From Microbacterium sp. APC 3901 (GTDB lineage Bacteria; Actinomycetota; Actinomycetes; Actinomycetales; Microbacteriaceae): a stretch of DNA of 64,000 bases. The position numbers were made by a program, and so were the translations under genes. Of the stretch, positions 25,031-35,045 are shown in pieces (the stretch's first letter is position 1; each line of letters opens with the position of its first letter). The notes beneath the pieces were generated by a model, which was given only the letters and a program-made list of their open reading frames with translations, had not been told where the DNA came from and ran no database searches. The stretch covers positions 180,691 through 244,690 of the forward strand of contig NZ_JASDCU010000004.1 of assembly GCF_030407765.1 (NCBI RefSeq). The letters are read 5' to 3'.

Positions 25031-25185
25031 GGTGCTCCTCAGGTGTGCGTTCCGGCGTCTCAGTTCGAATGTCGGAGGCCCGTGGTGGGGTGTTCCTATC
25101 GAAACCGTATCCGAGAAACGCGTCGATGTGGAAGATCTGTTCGAGCGTGTCGGCCGATTCTCGCACTTCTGTTTCGAAGAACGCT

Positions 25186-25215
25186 TGACAGATGTTCGAA
25201 TTCGAAGATAACTTC
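25186..25215 (+). promoter_or_regulatory. SOS-type promoter/operator of the LysM gene
   Basis: TTGACA (25186-25191), 18-base spacer, TAACTT (25210-25215). The spacer contains the 12-bp perfect palindrome TTCGAATTCGAA (25196-25207), a compact relative of the actinobacterial SOS box (CGAAC-N4-GTTCG). A repressor bound here would cover both hexamers. Confidence 0.65.
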
Positions 25216-25311
25216 GGTACGTAGCTTCGCATCCACGGCTCCCGGCCGAGGCGCGGATGCGAACGCTACGCCAACTTCACCGCCCACGCGGTAGATGCAG
25301 AGGAGCACGAC

Positions 25312-25674
25312 ATGAGCACCATCACCTTCAGCAGCGCAGCAGTCCTTCCGGCTCGTCCGGCGACGCGGCTCCGGCTGACGGTGCGTGGTCGACGCCTCGT
25401 GCTCGCGGTCGCGGCGGTGCCCCTCGCGGTCGGGATCGCGTTCGCGGCGCTCAGCGGCGGCAGCGCGATGGCCTCGGGTGAGCAGACCACGACGGCGTCG
25501 TTCGCGACCGTCACCGTGATGCCCGGCGACACTCTCTGGTCGATCGCCGAGAGCATCGCACCCGGTGCCGACCCGCGTGACGTGATCGGCGACATCACGC
25601 GTCTGAACCTTCTGCGCGGCGGGTCGCTGCAGATCGGTCAGGAACTGGCGATTCCGGCACAGTACTCGGAGTGA
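25312..25674 (+). CDS. LysM-domain membrane protein, likely SOS-induced division inhibitor
   Basis: A 120-residue protein with one membrane helix (LVLAVAAVPLAVGIAFAAL) and an extracytoplasmic LysM domain (VTVMPGDTLWSIAESIAPGA ... LQIGQELAIPA) that binds peptidoglycan. A small TM-LysM protein divergent from lexA is the arrangement of B. subtilis yneA and the M. tuberculosis Rv2719c locus, whose products block or modulate division in the SOS response. That role is inferred from architecture and position. ATG 25312 follows AGAGGAG. The 5' leader is about 90 bases. Confidence 0.78.
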   Translation: MSTITFSSAAVLPARPATRLRLTVRGRRLVLAVAAVPLAVGIAFAALSGGSAMASGEQTTTASFATVTVMPGDTLWSIAESIAPGADPRDVIGDITRLNLLRGGSLQIGQELAIPAQYSE

Positions 25675-25760
25675 GCCCCGGGTGCGCTGGTCGATACAGC
25701 CGAGCGGCGGGTTCGTCTTCACACTCCGTCGTCACGGGCACCCGTGAGGCCAACGCGGCC

Positions 25761-25766
25761 TACCAT
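25761..25766 (+). promoter_or_regulatory. -10 box for hisC
   Basis: TACCAT ends 7 bases before the GTG at 25774 and supports that start over the upstream ATG at 25765, which lies inside the box. Confidence 0.5.
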
Positions 25767-25773
25767 GGGAAGG

Positions 25774-26859
25774 GTGACTGCATCACTGGACGACCTTCCG
25801 CTTCGTGACGACCTCCGCGGGCTCACGCCCTACGGAGCACCTCAAGCGCCGCTTCCGATAGCGCTGAACGTCAATGAGAACACCCATCCGGTTCCGGATG
25901 CCGTGGCCAGTGACATCCTCGACGACATCGCGGTGGCGCTCCGAGATGTCAACCGTTACCCGGATCGAGAGTTCACCGCGCTGCGCGAGGGCTTCGCCGA
26001 GTACCTCGGCCACGGCCTGGACGCCACCCAGATCTGGGCGGGCAACGGGTCGAACGAGGTGCTTCAGCACATCCTGCAGGCTTTCGGGGGGCCGGGTCGC
26101 ACGGCGTTCAGCTTCAGTCCGACCTACTCGATGTACCCGCTGATCTCGCAGGGGACCGGAGCCCGGTGGGTTGCGGGAACGAGGGAGCCCGATTACACGA
26201 TCACGCCGGACGAAGCGGCGGCGCAGGTCAGGGATGTCGACCCCGATGTCATCCTGCTGTGCTCCCCGAACAATCCGACGGGGACTCCGCTCGGCCTCGA
26301 CGTCGTCGAGGCGGTCTACGAAGCATCGACAGGAGTCGTGGTCGTAGACGAGGCCTACCAGGAGTTCGCGCCGCGAGACGCGGCGTCCGCCCTCAGCCTG
26401 CTCGAAGGACGCCCGCGGCTCGCGGTGTCTCGCACCATGAGCAAGGCGTTCGCGTTCGCCGGTGCGCGCGTCGGCTATCTCGCAGCGGATCCTGCTTTCA
26501 TCGACGCCCTGCGACTCGTGCGTCTTCCGTACCACCTCAGTGCTCTCACTCAGGCGGCGGCCGTGGCGGCGCTGCGGAACTCCGGTGTGATGCTGGGCAT
26601 GGTCGACGAGATCGTGGAGCAGCGCGAGCGCATCTCCGCGACGCTCGAGGCCCTCGGCTACACGCCTCACGAATCCTGGTCGAACTTCGTGCTGTTCGGC
26701 GGGGTCTCAGAGCCGGGCGAGGTCTGGAGACAGCTCTACGCTCAGGGCGTCCTCATCCGTGACGTCGGGATCCCCGGCCACCTGCGTGTCACTGCGGGTA
26801 CCGAGGTGGAGACCACCGCATTCCTCGATGCTCTCGCCTCGATAGGATCGGCTTCATGA
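25774..26859 (+). CDS. hisC: Histidinol-phosphate aminotransferase
   Basis: Converts imidazole-acetol phosphate to histidinol phosphate with glutamate (histidine biosynthesis). A 361-residue fold-type I PLP enzyme: [11 protein letters not shown] (substrate arm), [36 protein letters not shown] and the PLP-lysine motif [17 protein letters not shown]. Starts [20 protein letters not shown] at GTG 25774. The stop overlaps hisB as ATGA. First gene of the his group here; hisD is not in the window. Confidence 0.94.
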   Translation: MTASLDDLPLRDDLRGLTPYGAPQAPLPIALNVNENTHPVPDAVASDILDDIAVALRDVNRYPDREFTALREGFAEYLGHGLDATQIWAGNGSNEVLQHILQAFGGPGRTAFSFSPTYSMYPLISQGTGARWVAGTREPDYTITPDEAAAQVRDVDPDVILLCSPNNPTGTPLGLDVVEAVYEASTGVVVVDEAYQEFAPRDAASALSLLEGRPRLAVSRTMSKAFAFAGARVGYLAADPAFIDALRLVRLPYHLSALTQAAAVAALRNSGVMLGMVDEIVEQRERISATLEALGYTPHESWSNFVLFGGVSEPGEVWRQLYAQGVLIRDVGIPGHLRVTAGTEVETTAFLDALASIGSAS

Positions 26860-27473
26860 GCACCCCCGCCCAGACCCCGCGCACCGCGACGCGTGTGCGC
26901 AGCACGTCCGAGTCCACCGTCGAGCTCGAGCTGAACCTCGACGGCAGCGGTGCGAGCCGAATCGACACGTCGGTCCCGTTCTTCGATCACATGCTGACGG
27001 CCTTCGCCAAGCACTCGCTCACCGACCTCACGGTGCGCGCCTCCGGTGACACGCAGATCGACGCACACCACACGGTCGAGGACATCTCGATCGTCCTCGG
27101 TCAGGCCATCCGCGAGGCGCTGGGCGACAAGTCGGGGATCTCCCGCTACGGTGATGCGCTCGTGCCGCTCGATGAGGCGCTCGCCCAGGCGGTCGTCGAC
27201 ATCTCAGGTCGCCCGTACCTCGTTCACACGGGGGAGCCTGTCGGCTTCGAGCACCACCTCATCGGAGGCCACTTCACGGGGTCGCTCGTGCGGCACTCCT
27301 TCGAGGCGATCACCTTCAACGCCGGCCTGACGGTGCACGTGCGCGTGCTCGGAGGGCGCGACCCGCATCACATCGCCGAAGCCGAGTACAAGGCGTTCGC
27401 TCGGGCGTTCCGTCAGGCCAAAGCGCTCGACCCGCTGGTCGACGGCATCCCCTCGACGAAGGGTGCGCTGTGA
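26856..27473 (+). CDS. hisB: Imidazoleglycerol-phosphate dehydratase
   Basis: Dehydrates imidazole glycerol phosphate. 205 residues of the monofunctional type. Metal-binding motifs [13 protein letters not shown] and [15 protein letters not shown], then [20 protein letters not shown] and [16 protein letters not shown]. Overlaps hisC (ATGA) and hisH (GTGA). Confidence 0.97.
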   Translation: MSTPAQTPRTATRVRSTSESTVELELNLDGSGASRIDTSVPFFDHMLTAFAKHSLTDLTVRASGDTQIDAHHTVEDISIVLGQAIREALGDKSGISRYGDALVPLDEALAQAVVDISGRPYLVHTGEPVGFEHHLIGGHFTGSLVRHSFEAITFNAGLTVHVRVLGGRDPHHIAEAEYKAFARAFRQAKALDPLVDGIPSTKGAL

Positions 27474-28111
27474 GCTCGGCCCCCAGAGTCGCCGTCTTCG
27501 ACTACGAGTCGGGCAACGTCCACTCAGCGGTGAAGGCCCTCGTCGCAGCGGGCGCCGACGCGGTTCTCACTCGCGATCGCAAGGAGGCGCTCGAGGCAGA
27601 CGGTCTGGTGGTACCCGGTGTCGGTGCCTTCCAGGCCGTGCGAGACGCGCTCCACGCTCACGGCGGCGACGAGATCATCGATCGTCGTCTCGCCGGCGGA
27701 CGCCCCGTGCTCGGCATCTGTGTCGGCATGCAGGTTCTCTTCGCGCACGGCGTCGAACGCGGCCACGATTCCGAGGGGCTCGGCGAGTGGCCGGGAGCGG
27801 TCACCGAACTCAACGCGCCCGTGCTGCCGCACATGGGGTGGAACACGGTCGAGCCGGGCCCCGACTCCGTGCTGTTCAAAGGCATCGAGAACGAGCGTTT
27901 CTACTTCGTGCATTCCTACGCCGCACAGTCGTGGGAGCTCGATGTCATTCCGCCGTTCCCGCAGCCGGTGCTCACGTGGTCGACGTACGGAGATCCGTTC
28001 CTCGCCGCCGTCGAGAACGGGCCGCTCTCAGCGACACAGTTCCACCCGGAGAAATCGGGCGAGGCCGGGATCCAGCTGCTCCGCAACTGGGTAGACAGCC
28101 TGCGAGCCTGA
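27470..28111 (+). CDS. hisH: Imidazole glycerol phosphate synthase, glutaminase subunit
   Basis: Releases ammonia from glutamine for HisF. A 213-residue class I amidotransferase: [18 protein letters not shown], nucleophile Cys in [11 protein letters not shown], and the His-Glu pair in [11 protein letters not shown]. Starts at GTG 27470 (GTGA overlap). hisF is not adjacent; the next gene is on the other strand. Confidence 0.96.
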   Translation: MSSAPRVAVFDYESGNVHSAVKALVAAGADAVLTRDRKEALEADGLVVPGVGAFQAVRDALHAHGGDEIIDRRLAGGRPVLGICVGMQVLFAHGVERGHDSEGLGEWPGAVTELNAPVLPHMGWNTVEPGPDSVLFKGIENERFYFVHSYAAQSWELDVIPPFPQPVLTWSTYGDPFLAAVENGPLSATQFHPEKSGEAGIQLLRNWVDSLRA

Positions 28112-28124
28112 GCCCCGCGGGTTC

Positions 28125-29639
28125 TCAGAAGCCCCGTGCGACGGCTGCCGCGGCCGACAGCCAGGATCGCTGGGTCGGCGCTGCGAGTGCGCGAAGACGA
28201 AGGTGGCCGTCGACCATCTCGCGGTCGAAGGGGATGCCGACGACCTCCCGCGCGAGGGGCTGGTAGCCCGCGATCACGTCTGTCACCTCGGCGGGCGACG
28301 CCTTCGGATCCGCCTGGCTGACGATGACGACCGACTCTCGCGCGAGGCGGGCTGAGCGCTCGTCGCGGTCCTCGAGAGCCTCGAGCAGCAGAGCCCCCGC
28401 TTCGGCATGGTCGTCTCGCGTCGTCGTCGCGACGACGATCTGGTCGGCGAGGTCGATCATCCGCAGCCACATGGGATCGGACTCGTCGTTGCCGGAGTCG
28501 ATGATGATCAGGCGATAGAACTTGGCCGCGATCGCGTGGATGGAGTCGACGTCGGCGGGCCGGAGTCGGTTCTCGTGCGCGAGGCGGACCGGCTTCGACC
28601 GCAGGACGTCGTACTTCTCCTGCGGCTGGTGATGCACGAAGTGGGCGAGGTCCGCAGACTGCCCCTGGGCTCCCAGCAGGCGTTGAGTCTGCGGAAGCAG
28701 CTCGAGCAGCGTGCGGTCATGCGCTCCCGTCTCGGTCCGCCATCCGAGCGTGCCGCGCGTCTGGTTGTTGTCCCAGGCCAGAACCCCGGCCCCGCCGTAC
28801 TGCGCGAAGACCGCTGACAGCAGCACGGTGGCTGGCGTCTTGCCCGCTCCGCCCTTGCCGTTGACGACCGCGACGGTGCGCGGCCCAGGCCAATGACGGC
28901 TCACCGCGTGCTCGTCGTCACGGACCGCTCGTTCGCGTGCGTTGGGTCCGAGGGAGAACCCGACGCGGTTGAGCAGTCCACGCCCGCCCTGACGTGCGGG
29001 CTCTTCGCGCCGCTCCTCCTGCAGGAACGAGCGGCGCCCCACGCCCTGTTCACGCTGCTGGCGACGCGATGATGCCGAAGACGCGGACTCGGCGGCGGCC
29101 GCGTTCGGGGCCGCCGGACCAGCACTGGTCGGTTGCGGCAGCGGTGGCGCGGGCGGTACGCCGGGGGCCTGGGGCTGCGGCACGGCGTTCGTCGGCGCAG
29201 GTGTCGGCGTCGGCGGGGTGCTCGGGGCCGGCGTCGCAGTCTGCGCCGCGGGATGATCCTCAGCGCGGCGAGCGACGGGGCGCTGCGGCTCCGACCATAA
29301 GGCGGGAGGAGGTCCCGGATTCGAGGGCGTCGCCGGGGCTGCGGGGGTCGGCGGGGCGGCCGGCGGCCGGGCGATCGGGCTCGAGGGGCTGCCCACTCGC
29401 GGAGTGCCCGTCGGCGGAGTCGCGGCGGATGCCGCCGCCCATGCTGCCGCCGCGGCCGCGCGCGTTCCGGGCGCAGGCGGAGTCGGCGGGGAGCCGACTG
29501 CCAGCGGCCGCTGCTCTGTGCCGGCGGGGATCTCGTCTGGTGCGACCGGCGGCTGTGCGCCGTCATCCGGAGTCTCGGGAGGCAGCGCATTCCCGCGTCG
29601 CAGGGGTCCGCCTCCTCGCGCTTCCGCATCGCGAACCAT
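28125..29639 (-). CDS. ParA/MinD-like ATPase with proline-rich N-terminus
   Basis: A 504-residue protein. Residues 1-190 are Pro/Ala/Thr rich and surely unstructured; a basic stretch follows ([20 protein letters not shown]). The C-terminal 240 residues are a P-loop ATPase of the ParA/MinD class: [20 protein letters not shown] (the second Ser/Thr of the usual GKTT/GKTS is Pro), [15 protein letters not shown] (Walker B), [17 protein letters not shown]. This layout is like EspI- and MinD-like proteins of actinobacterial secretion and polar systems; partner unknown. It sits between hisH and hisA on the opposite strand. ATG 29639. Confidence 0.72.
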   Translation of the reverse strand: MVRDAEARGGGPLRRGNALPPETPDDGAQPPVAPDEIPAGTEQRPLAVGSPPTPPAPGTRAAAAAAWAAASAATPPTGTPRVGSPSSPIARPPAAPPTPAAPATPSNPGPPPALWSEPQRPVARRAEDHPAAQTATPAPSTPPTPTPAPTNAVPQPQAPGVPPAPPLPQPTSAGPAAPNAAAAESASSASSRRQQREQGVGRRSFLQEERREEPARQGGRGLLNRVGFSLGPNARERAVRDDEHAVSRHWPGPRTVAVVNGKGGAGKTPATVLLSAVFAQYGGAGVLAWDNNQTRGTLGWRTETGAHDRTLLELLPQTQRLLGAQGQSADLAHFVHHQPQEKYDVLRSKPVRLAHENRLRPADVDSIHAIAAKFYRLIIIDSGNDESDPMWLRMIDLADQIVVATTTRDDHAEAGALLLEALEDRDERSARLARESVVIVSQADPKASPAEVTDVIAGYQPLAREVVGIPFDREMVDGHLRLRALAAPTQRSWLSAAAAVARGF

Positions 29640-29718
29640 ACGACATCTCCTCACAGACCGAACAGGGGCGTCATCGAGGCTACCGCCTGGCACCCGGTGT
29701 TCTCTGCTGTCATCGTTT

Positions 29719-29747
29719 TGGAGCGGACGGATACGCGGGCTAGTGTC
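29719..29747 (+). promoter_or_regulatory. Promoter of hisA/priA
   Basis: TTGGAG (29719-29724), 17-base spacer, TAGTGT (29742-29747). Start would be near 29754, leaving about 40 bases of leader with GAGG before the ATG. It gives hisA its own promoter after the interruption of the his genes. Confidence 0.5.
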
Positions 29748-29793
29748 GATTCTCGTGCCGGTGAATCGGCTATCCATCTCACCTGAGGACGTC

Positions 29794-30540
29794 ATGAACG
29801 ACTTCGCGCAGTCTCCTTCTCTCACTCTGCTCCCCGCCGTCGATGTCGCCGGAGGCAAGGCGGTCCGTCTCACTCAGGGTGAGGCCGGCACCGAGACCAG
29901 TTACGGCGATCCGCTCGACGCAGCGGGGGAGTGGGTCGCGCAGGGTGCGCAGTGGATTCACCTCGTCGACCTCGATGCGGCATTCGGTCGCGGCAGCAAT
30001 GCCCCGATCCTGCGCAAGGTCATCAAGCAGTTCAAGAACGTCAACGTCGAGCTCTCGGGCGGCATCCGTGACGATGCGACGCTCGAGGCAGCGCTCGAGA
30101 GCGGCGCGAGCCGCATCAACCTCGGTACGGCTGCGCTCGAGAACCCCGAGTGGGCGGCTGACGTGATCGGCCGCTTCGGCGAGGCGATCGCCGTGGGGCT
30201 CGACGTCCGTGGCACCACCCTCGCCGCCCGCGGCTGGACGAAGGAGGGCGGAGACCTCTGGGAGGTTCTCGAGCGCCTCGAGGATGCCGGCTGCAGCCGC
30301 TATGTCGTGACCGACGTCACGAAGGACGGAACACTCAAGGGACCGAACCTCGAGCTGCTCCGCGAGGTCGCATCGCGCACTCCCAAGCCCGTGGTGGCAT
30401 CGGGCGGCATCTCGAATCTCGATGACATCGCCGCGCTGCGCGAACTGGTTCCGCTCGGGGTCGAGGGTGCCATCGTCGGCAAGGCGCTCTATGCCGGAGC
30501 GTTCACGCTGGCTGAGGCTCTGGATGTCGCAGGGGACTGA
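29794..30540 (+). CDS. hisA: Phosphoribosyl isomerase (HisA/PriA)
   Basis: A 248-residue TIM barrel that isomerises ProFAR. In most actinobacteria the same enzyme (PriA) also serves tryptophan synthesis; no trpF is visible to test this. [20 protein letters not shown] carries the first catalytic Asp; [46 protein letters not shown] and [16 protein letters not shown] (second Asp) are all present. ATG 29794 with GAGG upstream. Overlaps sseB by 17 bases. Confidence 0.93.
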   Translation: MNDFAQSPSLTLLPAVDVAGGKAVRLTQGEAGTETSYGDPLDAAGEWVAQGAQWIHLVDLDAAFGRGSNAPILRKVIKQFKNVNVELSGGIRDDATLEAALESGASRINLGTAALENPEWAADVIGRFGEAIAVGLDVRGTTLAARGWTKEGGDLWEVLERLEDAGCSRYVVTDVTKDGTLKGPNLELLREVASRTPKPVVASGGISNLDDIAALRELVPLGVEGAIVGKALYAGAFTLAEALDVAGD

Positions 30541-31363
30541 CGACGCCTGCGGTCATGGCTCACCGGGTCATGACTCACACGACCGCGCCTCGTCGAGCTC
30601 GGCTCTGCCGAACCGCGGCGACTCCGCAGGGGTGCCCTGGGAGGGGCGCAGCTTCGAGTCGAACCCGCACGCGGCCGACGACGGCTCCGCCGACCCTGCT
30701 CTCCTCGATGCCCTCCTGCGCTTCCGTGCGGGAGACGCTGCTCAGGCCGAAGTGGTGGATGCCTTCCGCACGGCGCGAGTGCTGATCCCCCTCGTCGCCG
30801 AGAAGGGCGAGGAGGGCGTGGCTCCCAACGGTCTCGCAGTCGACAAGACGCAGGAGCTCTCCATCGTCACGGTGGCCGCGCCGGATGGCCGCCGTGTGCA
30901 GCCCGTGTTCTCCTCGGTCGAGGCGATGCAGCGCTGGGACGCATCCGCTCGACCGATCCCCGTGGAAGCCACGCGCGCGGCACTTGCGGCGTCCGCGGAC
31001 GACACCGACCTCATCGTGCTCGATCCGACGTCCGACACGGAGTTCGTCTTGCGTCGTCCGGCGGTGTGGGCGGTCGCACAGGGTCATGGGTGGGAGCCGA
31101 GCTTCCTCTCGCCCGAGGTGTTCGGCGCGTTGCAGGCGAGCGTCGCGCACGAGCTCGCAGTGATAGACGTGTCCGTCGCGCCAGGGGACCCCGATGCACG
31201 CCTGCGCGGCCCCGAGATCGTGGTGATCCTCGAGCTCGTCGACGGCCTCGAGCGTGAGGTGCTCGACGCCGTGCTCGCACGCCTCGCACAGCGGTGGGCC
31301 GCAGACGATCGCATCGCCGTGCTCGTGGACTCGCTCACGGTGAAGCTGCGCCGCTCGGCCTGA
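30524..31363 (+). CDS. SseB family protein
   Basis: A 279-residue cytoplasmic protein with an SseB N-terminal domain ([46 protein letters not shown]) and an SseB C-terminal-like part ending [18 protein letters not shown]. Function in bacteria is not settled. ATG 30524 lies within the end of hisA, so the two are cotranscribed. The hisA-sseB-DUF1844-infC neighbourhood is typical for actinobacteria. Confidence 0.82.
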   Translation: MSQGTDDACGHGSPGHDSHDRASSSSALPNRGDSAGVPWEGRSFESNPHAADDGSADPALLDALLRFRAGDAAQAEVVDAFRTARVLIPLVAEKGEEGVAPNGLAVDKTQELSIVTVAAPDGRRVQPVFSSVEAMQRWDASARPIPVEATRAALAASADDTDLIVLDPTSDTEFVLRRPAVWAVAQGHGWEPSFLSPEVFGALQASVAHELAVIDVSVAPGDPDARLRGPEIVVILELVDGLEREVLDAVLARLAQRWAADDRIAVLVDSLTVKLRRSA

Positions 31364-31404
31364 CCGGCGCGACGATGTCGCCGGCCGGTCAGTCCACGCG
31401 GGGC

Positions 31405-31426
31405 GGGCCGGCTAGTTGACCGGCCC
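31405..31426. terminator. Hairpin at the DUF1844 stop, between convergent genes
   Basis: GGGCCGG (31405-31411) with CCGGCCC (31420-31426), 8-base loop containing the DUF1844 stop codon. May end both the sseB and DUF1844 transcripts. Confidence 0.45.
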
Positions 31427-31810
31427 GGTCCACTTCTCGCCCGGGCCCTTGCCGATCGGGTCCGGGATGGTCGATGCCTCACGGAACGCGAGCTGCAACG
31501 AGCGCAGCCCGTCGCGCAGCGAGCGCGCGTGCATGTCACTGATCTCCGGTGCTCCGGCGGTGATCAGACCGGCCAGGGAGTTGATCAGCTTGCGAGCCTC
31601 GTCGAGATCGAGCTGCTCTGCCGCGTGCGGGTCGTCGGCGAGGCCGAGCTTCACCGCTGCCGCGCTCATGAGGTGCACGGCCGCGGTCGTGATGACCTCG
31701 ACCGCCGGAACGTCTGCGATGTCGCGAGTGGCCGAAGACGCCGCCTCCTCCTGCCGTGCCCAGCGCTCTTCGCGCTCGCGTGCAGCCTCATCCGATGCCT
31801 GGTTCGTCAC
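31412..31810 (-). CDS. DUF1844 family protein
   Basis: A 132-residue helical protein: charged N-terminus (REREERWARQEEAASSATRD), VPAVEVITTAAVHLMSAAAV, KLGLADDPHAAEQLDLDEAR, then a second helical pair. Function unknown; it is conserved next to infC in actinobacteria. The start is the GTG at 31810 with AGAAGG upstream on its strand. Divergent from infC. Confidence 0.82.
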   Translation of the reverse strand: MTNQASDEAAREREERWARQEEAASSATRDIADVPAVEVITTAAVHLMSAAAVKLGLADDPHAAEQLDLDEARKLINSLAGLITAGAPEISDMHARSLRDGLRSLQLAFREASTIPDPIGKGPGEKWTGPVN

Positions 31811-31827
31811 TTCGCCTTGCCTTCTGT

Positions 31828-31833
31828 TAGACT
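31828..31833 (+). promoter_or_regulatory. -10 box for the infC operon
   Basis: TAGACT; start would be near 31840. No good -35 hexamer is seen. Confidence 0.45.
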
Positions 31834-31839
31834 GTGTCG

Positions 31840-32066
31840 GGCTCCGGAGCGTCATGCTCCGGCACGAAAGAGGATTCACTTCCCACCCGCGCTTGCCGTT
31901 CCAGGCTACCGGGTCTTGCACTCCACCGGATCGCGTCACGAGACTCATCCGGCAGGCAGGGTGCGGAGCCGGCGTCTGAATGCCGGTGGGTGGGGGACGA
32001 TTCTGATTTCGCCCGGGATGCTGACTGCATCCTGGTGGCTGAATCCCATCGTCTAAGGAGTTACGC
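31840..32066 (+). promoter_or_regulatory. Structured 5' leader of infC-rpmI-rplT
   Basis: About 227 untranslated bases with hairpins CCGGAGC/GCTCCGG (31844-31862) and GGATGC/GCATCC (32016-32032). Long leaders ahead of infC operons are often control sites bound by IF3 or L20, but no L20-leader consensus is recognised here. AAGGAG at 32055-32060 is the infC ribosome site. Confidence 0.45.
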
Positions 32067-32693
<627 letters not shown>

Positions 32694-32765
32694 CTCCCGC
32701 CCCCAGACTCCCGCACCGCGGGTTGACACCGTCGCCTGAGAAGGCGCCATACGAAGGAAGAGAAG

Positions 32766-32960
32766 ATGCCGAAGCAGAAGACCCACTCGGGTGCTAAGAA
32801 GCGCTTCAAGATCACCGGCAGCGGCAAGCTGAAGAAGCAGCAGGCCGGTATGCGCCACAACCTCGAGCACAAGTCGAGCCGGCGCACCCGTCGCCTGAAC
32901 CAGGACCAGGTGCTCTCGAAGGCCGACACCAAGACGGCCAAGAAGCTTCTCGGCCGCTGA
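32766..32960 (+). CDS. rpmI: Ribosomal protein bL35
   Basis: A 64-residue basic 50S protein: [20 protein letters not shown] and [18 protein letters not shown]. Lies between infC and rplT. ATG 32766 after AAGGAAGAG. Confidence 0.97.
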   Translation: MPKQKTHSGAKKRFKITGSGKLKKQQAGMRHNLEHKSSRRTRRLNQDQVLSKADTKTAKKLLGR

Positions 32961-32992
32961 CGCGCCCGACGCACGAATAGGAACACAGGAAA

Positions 32993-33379
32993 ATGGCAAG
33001 AGTCAAGCGGGCGGTAAACGCCCACAAGAAGCGTCGGGTCATCCTCGAGCGCGCAAAGGGTTACCGCGGTCAGCGTTCGCGCCTGTACCGCAAGGCCAAA
33101 GAGCAGGTCATCCACTCGCTCGTCTACTCGTACCGTGACCGTCGCAAGCGCAAGGGCGACTTCCGTCGCCTCTGGATCCAGCGCATCAACGCAGCTGCAC
33201 GCCAGAACGGCATCACGTACAACCGCTTCATCCAGGGCCTCGGTCTCGCGGGTGTCACTGTCGACCGTCGTATGCTCGCCGACCTCGCGGTCAACGACGC
33301 AGCGACCTTCACGACGCTGGTCGAGACGGCGAAGAAGGCTCTGCCTTCTGACGTCAACGCTCCGAAGTCAGCCGCGTAA
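32993..33379 (+). CDS. rplT: Ribosomal protein bL20
   Basis: A 128-residue 50S assembly protein: [39 protein letters not shown] and [19 protein letters not shown]. Last gene of the infC operon, 32 bases after rpmI. In several bacteria L20 represses this operon by binding its leader. ATG 32993 after AGGAAA. Confidence 0.98.
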   Translation: MARVKRAVNAHKKRRVILERAKGYRGQRSRLYRKAKEQVIHSLVYSYRDRRKRKGDFRRLWIQRINAAARQNGITYNRFIQGLGLAGVTVDRRMLADLAVNDAATFTTLVETAKKALPSDVNAPKSAA

Positions 33380-33392
33380 GCAGCTCTTCGCC

Positions 33393-33428
33393 ACAGAGGA
33401 CGCTCTCCTTCGGGAGGGCGTCCTCTGT
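33393..33428 (+). terminator. Terminator of infC-rpmI-rplT
   Basis: A 16-bp stem (33393-33408 with 33413-33428, ACAGAGGACGC/GCGTCCTCTGT plus four more pairs and one G-U) closed by a TTCG tetraloop. Very stable; no T tract. Confidence 0.85.
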
Positions 33429-33469
33429 CGTTCATGCGACGTGTGCGCAGGAACGGCTCTGCCGTTCTC

Positions 33470-33475
33470 TAGACT
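33470..33475 (+). promoter_or_regulatory. -10 box for the TrmH-type gene, leaderless
   Basis: TAGACT ends 6 bases before GTG 33482 and directly abuts an alternative GTG at 33476, which is therefore unlikely to be translated. Confidence 0.5.
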
Positions 33476-33481
33476 GTGAAC

Positions 33482-34294
33482 GTGCTGGAGAACCCCCGTT
33501 CGCCCCGAGTCCGTGCCGTCGCCAAGCTGACCAAGCGCAGCGCGCGAGCAGAGACAGGCCTCTACCTCCTCGAAGGACCGCAGGCGGTTCGAGAGGCGTT
33601 GACCTACAGCCCCGAGGCGATCGTCGAGCTGTTCTCGACGCCGACCGGATGGGAGAAGCATCCGGACATCCGTGCGATGGCATCGGATGCCGGCATCGAC
33701 GTCGAGTACGTGACGGAGTATGTGCTGAACGCGATGGCCGACACGGTCACGCCTCAGGGCCTGGTCGCGGTCGTTCGGCAGGCACCGACCTCGGTACGCG
33801 ACATCTTCGCGGGGTCCCCGCGTCTCGTGGCGATCTGTGAGGAGATCAGGGACCCGGGAAACCTCGGCACGATCATCAGGGCCGCCGACGCGGCGGGAGC
33901 GGACGCGGTCGTGCTCACCGGACGCACAGTCGACCCGTACAACCCCAAAGTCGTGCGCGCCACGACGGGGTCGCTGTTCCACCTGCCGGTATCGGTGGGA
34001 GCCGAGCTCGCCGATGTCGTCGAGAAGGCGCACGCAGCCGGTCTGCAGATCCTCGCCGCGGATGTGAAGGGCGAGGATCTTCTCCGCGCACGCGCAGATG
34101 GAGTCCTCACGAAGCCGACCGCGTGGCTGTTCGGCAACGAGGCGCGCGGGCTCGAGGAGGAAGCGCTCGCTCAGGCCGATCAGGTGCTGAAGCTGCCGAT
34201 CTTCGGTCGGGCAGAGTCTTTGAATCTGGCCACAGCAGCGAGCGTGTGCCTCTACGAGAGCGCCTTCGCGCAGCGAGCGGCATCCTCCGCCTGA
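33482..34294 (+). CDS. TrmH/SpoU family RNA 2'-O-methyltransferase
   Basis: A 270-residue SPOUT methyltransferase. The N-terminal substrate domain (RAVAKLTKRSARAETGLYLL) is followed by the knotted catalytic domain: VAICEEIRDPGNLGTIIRAA (motif 1), VVLTGRTVDPYNPKVVRATT, LFGNEARGLEEEAL (motif 2) and LNLATAASVCLYESA (motif 3). It methylates an rRNA or tRNA ribose; the exact position is not told. GTG 33482 is preferred by its -10 box. The gene between rplT and pheS is normal in actinobacteria, but here pheS is 7 kb away. Confidence 0.88.
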   Translation: MLENPRSPRVRAVAKLTKRSARAETGLYLLEGPQAVREALTYSPEAIVELFSTPTGWEKHPDIRAMASDAGIDVEYVTEYVLNAMADTVTPQGLVAVVRQAPTSVRDIFAGSPRLVAICEEIRDPGNLGTIIRAADAAGADAVVLTGRTVDPYNPKVVRATTGSLFHLPVSVGAELADVVEKAHAAGLQILAADVKGEDLLRARADGVLTKPTAWLFGNEARGLEEEALAQADQVLKLPIFGRAESLNLATAASVCLYESAFAQRAASSA

Positions 34295-34370
34295 CCGCGG
34301 TCGGCCAGGCGGTCTCTCACGCTGCTGGTAAGTTTGTCCCAGCTCGAGCGGAGAAGGGGATCCAGGGTCG

Positions 34371-35039
34371 ATGCAGATTCTGATCGTGGAGGACGACGAG
34401 CGCGTCGCCGCCGCCCTCGAGGCGTTCCTCGCGCGATCCGGGTATGCGACCGTGCGCGCAGCGGATGGCGCGTCCGCCCTCGAGATGCTGGGTGCGGACA
34501 CCGAGGTGGTGCTTCTCGATCTCGGTCTGCCCGATGTCGACGGCATCGATCTCTGCCGCCGGATCCGCGGTCGTTCCGAGGTGCCGATCGTCATCGTGAC
34601 GGCGCGCAACCAGGTCACCGAGCGCATCAGAGGGCTGCGGGCCGGTGCCGACGACTTCGTCGTCAAGCCGTACGACGTGCACGAGCTCCTGGCGCGCATC
34701 GAGGCCGTCACCCGACGTTCGCGGCCGGTTCGGCCGGAGTCCGAGGCGCGCGTGCGGCTGCAGGACGGCGATGTGGAGATCGACCTCGTCGCTCGTCAGG
34801 TGCTCATCGAACGGGCTCCGATCGAGCTCACCCGCAAGGAGTTCGACATCGTGGCGGTGCTCGCGCGATACCCCGGAGTGGCCGTGCCGAAAGAGCGCCT
34901 CATCCGTGAGGTCTGGAACACGGACTGGCGAGGCTTCGGACATTCTCTCGAGGTGCACGTCGGCGCGATCCGCAAGAAGGCGGGCCAGCGTCATCTGATC
35001 GAGACCGTCCGTGGTGTCGGCTACCGGCTGGCCGGGTAG
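34371..35039 (+). CDS. OmpR-family response regulator
   Basis: A 222-residue regulator. Receiver domain residues 1-120: acidic pair in LIVEDDERVAA, phosphorylation Asp in VVLLDLGLPDVDG, Thr in IVTARNQ, Lys in FVVKPYD. C-terminal winged helix: LTRKEFDIVAVLARYPGVAV and HSLEVHVGAIRKKAG. Start ATG 34371, six bases before the kinase follows on the other end. Forms an operon with the next two genes. Confidence 0.93.
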   Translation: MQILIVEDDERVAAALEAFLARSGYATVRAADGASALEMLGADTEVVLLDLGLPDVDGIDLCRRIRGRSEVPIVIVTARNQVTERIRGLRAGADDFVVKPYDVHELLARIEAVTRRSRPVRPESEARVRLQDGDVEIDLVARQVLIERAPIELTRKEFDIVAVLARYPGVAVPKERLIREVWNTDWRGFGHSLEVHVGAIRKKAGQRHLIETVRGVGYRLAG

Positions 35040-35045
35040 CCGTCG

